A program made the translations under genes and the position numbers. The notes beneath the pieces were generated by a model. The model searched no databases. It was not told the origin of the DNA and was given only the letters and a program-made list of their open reading frames with translations. Source: Semisulcospira habei (taxonomy: Eukaryota; Mollusca; Gastropoda; Semisulcospiridae). From it: a stretch of 64,000 nucleotides of DNA. Below, piece by piece: positions 11,151-22,684 of this stretch (the stretch's first letter is position 1; every line of letters starts with the position of its first letter). Location: assembly GCA_036245525.1 (NCBI GenBank), contig BTPG01000004.1:235759973-235823972 (forward strand), in the 5' to 3' direction.

Positions 11151-12078
11151 TTGACCTTGATAATTCAAGCGTAGCGCCAGATGACCTTGGTGCCATCAGG
11201 CGTTATCATGGTCAATCCATCTTCTATTGTAGTGTGTCAGGATGAGCTTGGCGCCATCAGGCGTTATCATGGTCAATCCATCTCCTATTGTAGTGTGTCA
11301 GGATGAGATTGGCGCCATCAGGCGTTATCATGGTCAATCTATCTCCTATTGTAGTGTGTCAGGATGAGCTTGGCGCCATCAGGCGTTATCATGGTCAATC
11401 CATCTCCTATTGTAGTGTGTCAGGATGAGCTTGGCGCCATCAGGCGTTATCATGGTCAATCCATCTCCTATTGTAGTGTGTCAGGATGAGATTGGCGCCA
11501 TCAGGCGTTATCATGGTCAATCTATCTCCTATTGTAGTGTGTCAGGATGAGCTTGGCGCCATCAGGCGTTATCATGGTCAATCCATCTCCTATTGTAGTG
11601 TGTCAGGATGAGCTTGGCGCCATCAGGCGTTATCATGGTCAATCCATCTCCTATTGTAGTGTGTCAGGATGTGCTTGGCGCCATCAGGCGTTATCATGGT
11701 CAATCCATCTCCTATTGTAGTGTGTCAGGATGAGCTTGGCGCCATCAGGCGTTATCATGGTCAATCCATCTCCTATTGTAGTGTGTCAGGATGAGCTTGG
11801 CGCCATCAGGCGTTATCATGGTCAATCCATCTCCTATTGTAGTGTGTCAGGATGAGCTTGGCGCCATCAGGCGTTATCATGGTCAATCCATCTCCTATTG
11901 TAGTGTGTCAGGATGAGCTTGGCGCCATCAGGCGTTATCATGGTCAATCCATCTCCTATTGTAGTGTGTCAGGATGAGCTTGGCGCCATCAGGCGTTATC
12001 ATGGTCAATCCATCTCCTATTGTAGTGTGTCAGGATGAGCTTGGCGCCATCAGGCGTTATCATGGTCAATCCATCTCC
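11151..12078. repeat. 61-bp minisatellite derived from a hairpin element
   Basis: A degenerate hairpin copy (AATTCAAGCGTAGCGCCAGA) at 11162-11215 leads into about 14 nearly identical 61-bp units containing GGCGCCATCAGGCGTTATCA and TGGTCAATCCATCTCCTATT. The unit is the hairpin loop plus right arm. Very low divergence suggests recent expansion. Confidence 0.9.
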
Positions 12079-12095
12079 TCTCTCTCTCTCTCTCC
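12078..12095. repeat. (CT)n microsatellite
   Basis: A short CT run lies between the 61-bp array and the putative 5' end of CR1-A. Confidence 0.8.
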
Positions 12096-12701
12096 GGCCG
12101 TTGAGGTGAGCGGTTGATCTTTAGTGGAGCTCCGATGTGCAGCCAACCGTGACATATAGCAGTGGAGTACTGTGCTTCCTCTTGGATATACCATCATGTA
12201 TGTGGATGTGTCTTGATCCCGGTGTATTGGAGTGTTGGTTAGCCATCCTTACATTTATAATGATCTTGCTGGGATCTGCTGGAGATTTGTGTTGTGTTTG
12301 TGAAATGGACACTTTACTACCTTGCTAACTCTTCCAGCGCGAACTTTCTCGAAGGGCGACCCAGTGGCAGGATGTACCATCTACTGTGATTTTTGCCTGG
12401 ACTTATTTGTGTGTGCTAGTTACCTTACACGGACCGCAAAAGGGCATTTTAATGATGCCCCGATACCTTTCCAGGTACTTTTGTGAGACGTTATATATTT
12501 CACAATTTTATTATGATTTAAAATTTTAACTGAACTCAACTACATATTAGATACCAGCACTTTTCAAGCCATGAAGCAGTGTTTCTATGTTGACTGAGTA
12601 GCTGGCGCCAGCCAGTCTGCACACCTGGCACCTGTGACTTAATTCCCTTCGCTTTCACCCCCACCCCCGGCCCTCTTTTTGGGTGGGCCGAGAGATCATC
12701 C

Positions 12702-13602
12702 ATATTCCTGGAGAAGATCATGCAGGAAACCCTCCACGACCACCATACTTCAATCTCTATTGGTGGCAGATCCCTGTGCAATCTTCGATTCGCAGACGAC
12801 ATTGACCTCATGGCAGGCAGCAATAGTGAGCTCCAAAACTTGACAGACAAACTTTCAAGTAGCGCAGGGTCTTATGGCATGGAGATCAGTACGGATAAAA
12901 GCAAAGTGATGATCAACACCACAAGCGACAGCAGCAGCAACATTCACATGAACGGCCAGAAGCTAGAAGAGGTCAATAGCTTCAAGTACTTGGGAGCCAC
13001 CCTGTCCAAAGACGGTAGTTGCATAGCAGAGATCCGTATCAGGATAGGTACAGCAACATCCGCAATGGCCAGTCTGGACAGGATATGGCGAAGTAACTCC
13101 ATCAGCTTCACCATCAAGTACAGGCTTTACAAGTCCCTCGTAGTGTCTATTCTACTCTACGGCTGTGAGACTTGGACACTGCTTGCAGACTCAGAAAAGA
13201 AAATCCAGGCCTTTGAGAACAAGTGCCTGAGGAAGTTGCTCCGCATCTCGTACCGCGAGCACAAGACCAACGAATATGTACGGAGCATCGTCACTTCCCT
13301 GGTGGGCCCACATGAACCCCTTCTGGCAACCGTGAAACGGCGCAAGCTTGCTTGGTTTGGCCACGTGACCCGACACAACACCTTGTCCAAGACTATCCTC
13401 CAAGGCACTCTCGAAGGAAGTCGTCGGCGAGGTCGTCAGAGAAAGAGTTGGGTCGCAAACATAAAAGAATGGACCGAACTCGAGATGCCAGACTTGCTTG
13501 CCACCGCCCAAAATAGAACTCAGTGGAGAGCACTGTCTGTTGCTGCTGCCTTTCAGTCCCCCCAACGCCCAGTTCGGGCAAGGGACTGATGATGATGATG
13601 AT
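12702..13602 (+). mobile_element. 5'-truncated RTE-type LINE fragment with 12-bp target duplication
   Basis: Open frame at 12720-13589 encodes the C-terminal half of a reverse transcriptase: NLRFADDIDLMAG (catalytic ADD), FKYLGATLSKDG, LLYGCETWTL and a basic end with LAWFGHVTR and GRQRKSWVANI. It ends at TGATGATGATGATGATGAG, a (TGA)n tail typical of RTE elements. GAGAGATCATCC flanks it at 12690-12701 and 13603-13614. It is 5'-truncated but the surviving frame is intact, suggesting a fairly recent insertion. Confidence 0.85.
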
Positions 13603-13816
13603 GAGAGATCATCCTCCCCTTACGCGTGAGTGCCGCCCCGCTGGCCATTTGGCCTAATCCTCTTTGCCTCAGCACCCTCGCATTGTGATCGAGGATGGCT
13701 TGTTCTCTTCTCGGCTATCCTTGGCGCCCCTGGGGCTAGTCGGCAGGTGTCAGCATACATCTTGGCATCTCCATGTTTGACGAGCTTAGTGATGACATCA
13801 CCCCTCCATCCCTCCC

Positions 13817-16390
13817 ATGAACGTCCCGCCCACCATGTCCAACCCCCGCATCACACGCGCCGCCGCCAAGACCCCATGCAATTCTACACTTCAGAAGATA
13901 AACGCAACTGAGGACCCGATACAAAAGAACTTCGAGACAGACTGTACCCGTGTCTTCTTGTGGAGATTAGCCCTGCATGAAAGGTACGTCCAACACCCCC
14001 TGCCCCCTGGCTACAGAGCCGAATGGATCGACCAAGACAGTAACAAGGAAGAAGTAGACTCCCCCCCTCCTTCCCCCGTACCATGATGCTCTACACAGTA
14101 CACTAGTACGAGTATATAGGAGTTCAGGCAAGAAACTCGCCGTTGCCATCACTGTTTTCTATGCCACCTGTCTTATCAGAGCCCAGGGAGCTCGCTGCCA
14201 TGATTGGATAGACAAAGAATTTCAACCGCTCAAAGATTGTGTTGAAAAGATGTTGTCTTCCCAGCAATCCTCATCTCTACCACCCCTTGGCGGTCAGCTG
14301 GCGCTGCCACCTCCCTCCCCCGGCACAACTGACGAGTCTCTTCAGGACACTAATTCCTCAATTCCACTCAACAGTGATGTAACCAGCGTAACACCACTCT
14401 TGGACGTGACCACATCCCCACCCAGCCGACCGGCTGACCCCACCCAGCATGACCCGCCCGTCACGCTCAGCTGCGCAGAGGTTGCTGGAGCCACCGCTGC
14501 GAACAGTGACAACTCTACTGGGCAGGATCAGGCCACGCCCACCTGTCACTGTGTCCTTCGGACCCGACCACCACTCTCCCACCACCTGTCTTTCGACCCA
14601 ATCAGACGACGAGAAAATCTTCGCAAGTGATCCGTCTGCCTTCCCACCGATTGCTGTTACCTCGCTACCTCCTCAACAACCCCTCCCCCCTCGCCCAGTT
14701 AGCCACCCTGCCAGCTCTCCTGTGTCAGTTTCAGCAGAAACTGGAGGCTTCGGCGGCTAACATCAAAGAACTCCAGTCGGAACTTTCTTCAGTGAAGACC
14801 GAACTGGCAAGTGTCCAGGTGCACTGTGTCACCTTGCAACAACAACAGAGCGCTCTTGAAGCCCAAGTGCAAGACGAGGTTAAGAGGAAACATGGCCTCT
14901 CTGTGGTGGAAAAAGACCTGACCAGGGTTGAACAGTCGACTTGCGCTGGTTTGCAGAAACTTACAGTGGAGCAGGAAGCTATCACCAAACAGGTTTCAAA
15001 ACTTGCTGCTGCCAGAGACACACAGAGCGCCATGATCGGTACCCTGAAAAAACAAGTAGGAGCACTTGGCCAGGTAACACCTTCCCAAGAAACAGTGAAA
15101 CCAGCCCTAGCCTCCATGTCGCCCCTCCCCCCTCCCCCGGCCACCCCGTCCCCGGCCACCAATCACTCAGGGAACACCCCAGACCCTGACTCTCGCCAGT
15201 CTGTTAGCCCCCTGCATACTCAACAGCAGGATAATTATGTGCCTCGCCACTCGTCGTTCAGCATCGAAACCCACAACTGCTTCGCTCCCCTTGACACACA
15301 GCTAAGTGACAGCAAGGCCGCGCGTGACACTGACCACAAATCTGACAGCTCTACTCCCGGTTCGACCAACGCCGTGAACACCAAGCTGCTGACACCTTAT
15401 GAAAAGCTGTGCCAATCAAAGGTGAACCCGCAGTCGCACGCTCTACTCCTCGGCGACTCAGTCATCAGGTTCATCGATGACCGGAAAATGTCAGCTCCGG
15501 ATTTTACAGTTCAGAACATGGCGGTGTCAGGTCTGTCTGTCAGCAACCTCATCAAGTGGCTTGACACCCGCCAGCCTGTCCGACATGTACATCACGTCAC
15601 CTTTCATGTCAGAATCAACAGCTGCCGCAACTTGAATGTTCCGGTCGCATGCAACACGTGGCTGCAGCTCATCGATCTGCTGGCCACCAAGTTCCCGCAG
15701 GCCACTCTACAGGCGTCCACCATCATGCCGCCCTTTGGTCAACGCCACCCCCCGTTTGCAGCCGCCGCTAAATCCAATGACAACCTCCACGCGGCCTGCA
15801 GGAAGGCTGATATTGCCATCGTGGACCACACCGCCACCTTTCTGACCAAGAACCACGCCCCCCGCCAGGCCCTCTACCGGGACGGTGACAGAATGCACCC
15901 CAGCGCTGAAGGCACAAAACGTCTGGCCCTCAATATACGCTACGGTGAATACCGGCCCTACATAGCTCCACGAGATCATGCCAACTTCAACTCTGCACCC
16001 GGTTACCTGGCACGCAAACCCCATGGCTCTGACATGACTGGAGGGCCCCCGGCCCGCCTGGCACGTCATGGCCACGGGGTGCGACCTGCTCAGGTTAACA
16101 ACTCAGAGTTGACTCGGCCTCTTCAGCCAGTGCCGCCGAAACTTAGCCAGCAGCCTGTCGACCCTTCGTCCCCGAACCCACGAGGTCAGGCGGAACAGCA
16201 GTCACCGATGTTCCAGACAACCGACTTTCCGCCTCTTGTGACTTCATCTGCCGGAACGGCCCAGACCTCAGCTGCTAATGCCTGGGCCCCCACTGCTAGT
16301 TGTGACAACCAAATTCCCATTGAATTAGTAATGCAAATTGCGAAACTTCTTTTCACTGCTAGACAGTGTACATCACGTGAAAACAAATAA
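13817..16390 (+). pseudogene. CR1-A ORF1 (nucleic-acid chaperone type with SGNH/esterase-like domain), frame-broken
   Basis: Frames at 13817-14086, 14250-14630, 14449-14760 and 14627-16390 appear to be one protein broken by small indels. The last frame (587 codons) starts in a coiled-coil region (about 14730-15080), then a Pro/Ser-rich linker, then an SGNH-like domain: block I as LLLGDSVIRF (about 15445-15475) and block V as DGDRMHPSAEG (about 15880-15913). The usual GxN block is represented by VRINS, so the Gly is not conserved. CR1 ORF1 proteins often carry such an esterase domain. The last frame ends at TAA in 16388-16390. Confidence 0.65.
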
Positions 16391-17967
16391 TTAATTCTCA
16401 TTATATAAAAAAAAGATTGATGTCTGATGGGCGCCACATTCCGACCCGTTGCCTGAATGGTCCTTGCTGGTGTGTGTATTTTGTTTTCCACAGCCTTCTT
16501 TGGCACTGACCGGGGAGGGTTGTGGGAGACGCTCGGGTTGCGCCGGTACGGGCTGTCCTGGCTCCGGGTCGGACTGTTGTTCCTGTCATATATCAACCCG
16601 AATGAGATTATTCATACAGGACTGATGTCATCCAAATGCTCAAATTTATGATTATCAATTAATTAGTACTACAGAACTCTATTGCTGTCGTAACTGTGTG
16701 AAACGTGTGTAGTTTTGATTGCGACGTAGAACCGCTATCAAGTCTATATCCTTCAATATTGACGCTATACTCAAAGCGATTTTAAACTCATTAAAATTTT
16801 TGTACCTGAGAAATCGGTGACTTACTGCGTGATATAGATTCGTGTACGTTTTTCTGACATAGATAACGTGTCTAATGTGTGAAGTCACGACGGAGTCTCA
16901 ACCACGTTTAGTTCATATTTGTTGTGTGATAGACCGTAACGGATCAGAGACACCCAGTGTGTGCGTCTCTTAGTGCGATGATTAGTCGCGATACAATCAC
17001 ACAACATAATCCTGTTACTAAGAGGTTCAGGATTAGCACTTGATACCTGATGACTGATCAGTGTGTGATGACTGGCTTAGTGGTCAGTGTGTGATGACTG
17101 GCTTAGTGGTCAATGTTGATAGACACACCCGCGTGCAATTCTCATCGGAATGCACGTATAATTATGACAATTGCAGCGCTCTGTGACTTTACAAACTGTG
17201 TTAACCTGTGTATTGAACAAGAGTGCACACAACTTAGTCGCTATTAAAGTGATTCTTATCACTGACTGTGGCGGTAGCAAAGAATAAGATTACTCTGGTA
17301 CGCTTCATCGCGTTTTGTTTTTAGCAACAGTACGTTGCACACGCAGAGACCTATATCTGCAGACTTTTTTTTTTTTCATTTACATCGATTATAGTTTGTG
17401 ACTATCATTAGACTTTTCCTATCGGAACATTTCATTTTGCCTTTTTATGTCGTTAGTGTGTGTGCACGGTTGTGCCTCTTGACAAGATTAGACTGTTGGC
17501 CAGTGGTGACTGTTGCAGGCTGTGTTGCTAATGACATTGTCCACAGGTTTTGGTGTACAAGGCACTATCCATATGATAAAGTCACAGGTCTTACGTGATT
17601 GTGACTTAATTATTGAAAAGCGCAACACGTGACTTAGTTTGTGCGCTGTGCCACATCTATACTAAGAATCAGAGGTCACTTAAAACCTCTGCACTCAAAC
17701 CGCTGGGCGAGTGGAAAATAGTCTTTTCCACTGGCTCTGTGGTATAGATTGTGCAGATTCGTTGACATTATCAGCGCAAAACTGGACATTATCTTGTTTG
17801 CAGTGAAAACGCGCTATTGCTTTAATTTGTTTTATTTTGTGTAGTTCTGTTTGACGGTTCACCTGTACCTATCCGGTTTGCACTGTGTGTATGATTGTTA
17901 CTTTTGTGTGTGTGTGTTTCTTTTGTGTTGTGAGACAGTTTACATTCTTTTTGTGTTATAATCTTTT
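16391..17967 (+). other. Spacer between CR1-A ORF1 and ORF2
   Basis: No protein recognised. A short A-rich stretch (16406-16415) follows ORF1, and a direct duplication of GTGTGTGATGACTGGCTTAG lies at about 17061-17111. It may be an ORF2 leader, or it may mark the 3' end of one element and the 5' end of another. Confidence 0.3.
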
Positions 17968-20799
17968 ATGCCTGTGCTAGCCTCAATGGCGAAAGCGAGC
18001 ATAAGGGAATGTACCTTACGTGTAGGCCATCTTAACGTGTTTCATCTTTACAATAAGATACCTGACTTAGCTTGTTTTCTTAACAATCCCACACCGTCAC
18101 CGTTTCACTTGTTTGGCGTCACTGAGACACGCTTGAGCTCGAACATCAGTGATGAAGCTATTAGTATCCCTAACTTTTCTGTAATCAGAAGAGATCCTTC
18201 CTCCCCAGGCCAAACAGGCATTGCCGTCTACATCCACCAGTCTATTCAACACTTAGTCCGTAGACGGCAAGATCTAGAAGCCGCAGATGTTGAGTGCGTG
18301 TGGATTGAAGTAAAGCGTCCTTTTTTGGCTCCATCATACGTAGGCTTCTTGTACCGTAACCCGGCGGCTGACTTTAGTTGGTACGACCATTTCACCTGTA
18401 ACTTAGATAAAGTCTGTAAAGTAAACACCGACATCATTCTAATGGGTGATTTCAATATCAATTTACTGAAACCCCACACCGCGTGGCCGAAACAACATCT
18501 TTCTTGTTTGGGCTGGTGCAGCTGGTGCAGTCACCCACTAGGATTACTGCTGCATCGTCCACTCTTATAGACCATATTTATACCAATAACCCTAAATCTG
18601 TGACTGACGTTTCTGTTCCCGACTTGAGCATTAGCGATCATTTCCCTGTAGTGTGTAAATGGGCTGCGCAAATTCCAAAGACTAAAAAGAAAGGTCATAT
18701 CACCGTAACATATCGCTCTTTTAAACATTTTAACCAAAACGCATTTTTACATGATCTTAGTAATGCGTGCTTTGACTCAGTAACCGAGTCCAACGACCCA
18801 GAGGTTGCTCTATCTGCATGGTACAGCATTTTCCTTGGGGTACTCAACAAACACGCACCCCTCAGGGAGAGGCGTGTCAAAAGCGCGGTACTACCCCCAT
18901 GGATTACAAAAGAACTGATCCAGGCCATGGAGTTTAGGAACACCCTCAGGAGAGAAAAGAAGTTTGACGAGTTTAAAAAGCAGCGTAATCGCGTCAAGTA
19001 TATGTTACGCGAAGCGAAAAAAGCCTTTGTAAGAAATACTATTAAAAACAACAAAGACGGGTCTGCTATTTGGCGCGTCCTGAATTCCCTTACCCGAGGC
19101 TCTAGTGCATCCACGATAATCCCTAGTGATCTATCCGCTGACATGTTTAATAATCACTTCCTGTCTGTTGCTGAAGTTTTCTCAACACAAGGAAGTGTCA
19201 ATGATAAGTGTTTCGATATTTTAATTCAACTACTGCAATCAGAAGACTGTGACTCCTTTTAGTATTCCATCGATTGCAATACATGAAGTAGGTAAATTCA
19301 TAAGTAGTCTCGCGAACAAGAAGTCATCAGGCCCTGATGACATAAATACTAAAGTTCTGAAACTATCCCTACCTTACATTGTTGAATCGCTGACATACAT
19401 TTACAACCTATGTCTCCATCAGTGTGTATTTCCTACACAGCTTAAACTTGCAAAAGTAATTCCACTACCGAAATCCAAGGACAGGGGAAATCTGAATAAT
19501 TATAGACCGATTTCGTTACTGTCCGTGTTAAGCAAACCTCTGGAGCGACATGTACACAAACATTTGTCTCAGTATTTAGAGACAAATAATATGCTTCATC
19601 CCTTCCAGTCTGGGTTTCGTCCGAAGTATTCCTGTCATACAGCGCTAAGCAGACTTGCAGATAAGTGGTTATCTAACGTAAACAACTCGCAACTGACGGG
19701 TGTTATTTACCTTGACTTTAAGAAGGCGTTTGACCTGGTTAACCACGACACTCTGATAAGCAAACTTAGTCATTATTTAAAAAACGTCTCAGCAGTTTCC
19801 TTCTTTAGTTCATATCTAAAGGGAAGAAAGCAAAAGGTTGTAGTTAATGGATCACACTCTGAAGTGAAGGAGGTTAAGTTTGGAGTACCTCAAGGGTCAG
19901 TGTTAGGCCCTCTTCTATTTTGTTTATACATCAACGATCTGCCTCTTCACATAACGTCAGAATCTGTCGAATGTGACTTGTTTGCTGACGATACGTCAAT
20001 CCACACGGCAAATAAAAACCTTAATGTGGTTGCAGATTTACAACAGAGCCTTGATGAGGTGTCCGCCTGGTGTGAACGTAACTCAATGAGTATCCATCCA
20101 GCAAAAACCAAGTCAATGGTAATTGCGACACGCCAAAAACACCAATTAAGCCCCCTTTCACTTGATTTGTCCTTTGAAGGCAATTCTATTGAGCAAGTGT
20201 CTGAACACCGCCTCCTTGGAATTATCATAGATGATCAGCTCAAATGGCAGGCACACACACATAAAGTGTGTAAAACTGTTTCAAGAAACATTTTCATGCT
20301 GTCCAAACTGAAGCACTTCACTGACTTTGAAACCAGAAAATTATTTTATTATGCACATATTCAGTCCCACATTAATTATGCTTCGACGGTGTGGGATGGC
20401 TGCAGAGATGTACATTTAAAAAGACTGAACTCCTTACACAGAAGAGCAGCGAAATTAATTTTACCTGATCCTACTTTGACAACGGATGATAAGATTTACA
20501 AAGCGGGACTTCTTTCTCTCAAAAAGCAGTTTGCATTCAACAAAGGTGTTCTCCTTTTTAAGATTCGGAATGACAACACTCCGGAATATCTAACCCAGCT
20601 GCTAGTCCGGTCACAATCCCGCTATGGCGATACAAAAAGCCTATATGTAGTACCCAAAACCAGAATAGACTTATTTAAAACCAGTCTAGCATTCTCGGGG
20701 GCGACTTTGTGGAATTCGCTTCCATCCCACACGAAGACCACTCCAACGGTATCATGTTTCAAGAAAAGTCTTTTTGAACATTTATCTTCGCAGCCATAA
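17968..20799 (+). pseudogene. CR1-A ORF2: AP endonuclease and reverse transcriptase, two frameshifts
   Basis: The endonuclease starts with LRVGHLNVFHL and continues with VTETRL, GFLYRNPAA and MGDFNINLLKP; after a frame break near 18500 it continues with TLIDHIYTNN and the SISDHFPV motif. A second break near 19245 leads to the RT frame 19249-20799: NYRPISLLSVLSK, YLDFKKAFDLVNHD, GVPQGSVLGPLLF and CDLFADDTSIH (catalytic FADD), then a C-terminal domain with LGIIIDDQLKW and TLWNSLPSH. This is the machinery for target-primed reverse transcription. Broken frames make it inactive as written, unless the breaks are sequencing indels. Confidence 0.85.
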
Positions 20800-21092
20800 C
20801 TATCTTCAAGCTTTGCTTTCTATACGTAGATATCATTGTTAGTAATGTACCCATTCTACTGCTGTGTATGTATAGTGCTGCTGTGTTGCTTTTTTTTCTT
20901 TCTTTCTTTTTCTTTCCCTTTACCATTGCTCCCCCTCCCCCAACACACCGTAGGCGTTCGTCCTATACATGTATTAATGTAATGTAATTGTTGTGTTGTA
21001 GATGTAGCAACGGCAGATTTGAAAAATGGCATTGCCTCTGGCATTGTTAATATCTTTACCGTTGTAAAATAAAGATTCATTGATTCATTGAT
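20800..21092 (+). other. CR1-A 3' UTR and octamer tail
   Basis: Contains a T/C-rich microsatellite (about 20888-20923), the signal AATAAAG at 21069 and the tail (ATTCATTG)n at 21074-21092. Confidence 0.7.
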
Positions 21093-22054
21093 TCCTTTTT
21101 TTTATCTTTCGCGCATGTTTCAGTGCTGTGTTTTGACCACTTATCTGCATGCCACATTGTGACACTTTGTTATTGTTGTTTAAACTGTCATTTAGTTTGT
21201 TAGTATATTTTAAACTAGTATTTAGTTGCGAAGTTACCTGACATGTTTACTAGTGTCAGCGATCATTTGCTTAGAATAGGCCACCTCAATGTATATCACC
21301 TTTGCAGCAAAGTATCAGATGTTACAGTACTACTCAACCAACCCTCCCCATATCATATATTTGGCTTTACAGAAAGTAGGTTGACAGAGAATATAAGTAA
21401 CCAAGCTATCACCATACAAAATTTCTCCATTCATAGGCGAGATGCTTCAGTGCCTGGTCATACTGGCATTTGTGCTTATGTTCACAATACTATTGCTAAC
21501 AACGTAACACGACGATGTGACCTGGAATCCACCCATGTGGAAAGCCTGTGGCTTGAGATAAAAGCAACCGCCAAGTCAACCCCGACCTTCGTATGTTTTA
21601 TTTACAGAAACCCTGCAGCTACAGTGTCCTGGCAAGATGATTTTGTTGTAATGGTTGACAAAGTACAAAACTCCAAGGGTGATATACATATACTCGGTGA
21701 TTTTAATGTTGATTTATTGAAACCTGGCAACACGTCATGGAGATCCATGATAACGTTCTTAGGCCTTACACAAGTAGTTCAGTCACCCACCAGGGTCACT
21801 GCTATTTCATCCACATTAATTGACCATGTTTATACAACCAACGACAGTGCCCTTAGCAATGTCTATGTACCCAGCACCTCTGTCAGTGATCATTTTCCTA
21901 TTTGTTTTTCATTATCTGTGAAGTTGCCAATGAAACCTCATAAGGAGCATATAACCATTCTCTACAGATCATTCAAAAAATTTAATCAAGATGATTTTTG
22001 CATGAACTTTCCCAAACACCATTTTCCGATGTGTATAACTATAACGATCCCAAT
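21093..22054 (+). mobile_element. CR1-B piece 1 (leader and endonuclease)
   Basis: This second CR1 element begins directly after the CR1-A tail. Its ORF2 starts at 21243: LLRIGHLNVYHL, FTESRLTENIS, CFIYRNPAA, LGDFNVDLLKP, TLIDHVYTTN, SVSDHFPIC. It is similar along its length to CR1-A ORF2. The frame stops abruptly where the LTR begins at 22055. CAAT at 22051-22054 is duplicated at 55802-55805, and the frame resumes there with VALSHWYKLFLG. Pieces 2 and 3 are at 55802-56858 and 63668-64000. Confidence 0.9.
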
Positions 22055-22582
22055 TGTTGCACTACTGACGCGTGCCTCCACATCCGGCATCTGGATGTAG
22101 TTTCCGGTCATGTAACACATGGGTAGCGTCTGTATGTAACTACCGGACGTGCCGGGCAGCTTTAATCAAGATAACGGACCGGCCATCCGGAAACGGTTAC
22201 TATATGGGAAATGAGTGGCATCTAATTAACGGGACTGTTGGCACGCGGGGACGCCATAATCACGTAACGGGACTGGCCCTAAACGAGGGGCGGGCCCTAA
22301 GTGGGAAGATGATTGATAAGGGCAAGGGTATATACATACTGGGGGACACAACACACGACGAGACGCAAGACACACAACCAGACACACAACGAGAGAGGGA
22401 ACACAACGAGAGGAGAGAGAGAGATGGACAAAAGTAGAAGAGAGAGCAAATAGTGAGAGAACGACCGAATTGTAGTCTGTGGTTGGTCTTACCCAACCCC
22501 AGACAATGCTCTTTAGATTGAAATAAACACGAGAGAAAACCATCACTGGACTTCAGTTGTTTTACGTGTCCATAGTGCAACA
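22055..22582 (+). repeat. Left (5') LTR
   Basis: 528 bp, TG...CA with a 10-bp terminal inverted repeat (TGTTGCACTA / TAGTGCAACA). AATAAAC near 22522 may be the polyadenylation signal. It differs from the right LTR by about three substitutions, one 3-bp indel and the SINE-associated duplication, so the pair is well above 98% identical by eye. Confidence 0.92.
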
Positions 22583-22680
22583 CGTAACAACCAATTTTGG
22601 TGCCGAGTAACCAGGATGTCAGAACGGGTTTAGCAGAACCAGCGCAGGATGTCAGAACGAGATGCCGTAAGGTGCCGTGA
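22583..22680 (+). other. LTR-element leader with primer-binding-site-like sequence
   Basis: TTGGTGCCGAGTAACC at 22597-22612 lies 14 nt after the LTR, the usual place and form (TGGTGCC) for a tRNA primer site. The leader then carries repeated GGATGTCAGAAC motifs. Similar GAAGACAGAAC and GGATGGCAGAAC motifs occur at 48996-49062, just before gag, suggesting these two segments were once continuous. Confidence 0.6.
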
Positions 22681-22684
22681 ACCA

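Larger units (their letters stand above)
12096..21092 (+). mobile_element. CR1-clade LINE (CR1-A), nearly full length, decayed
   Basis: A 5' region, an ORF1 with an SGNH-like domain (13817-16390) and an ORF2 with endonuclease and reverse transcriptase (17968-20799) lead to an AATAAA-containing 3' end and the tail ATTCATTGATTCATTGATTC. The octamer tail ATTCATTG resembles the CR1-type (ATTCTRTG) tail. The 5' boundary is uncertain. The 1.6 kb between ORF1 and ORF2 is longer than usual for the clade, so ORF1 and ORF2 might come from two insertions. An RTE fragment is nested at 12702-13602. Confidence 0.65.

Noticed and set aside
22055..22582. Left LTR as an independent solo LTR
   Set aside because: A solo LTR would carry its own duplication on both sides; instead the right side continues into a leader with a primer-site-like sequence, and the only matching CAAT is at 55802.
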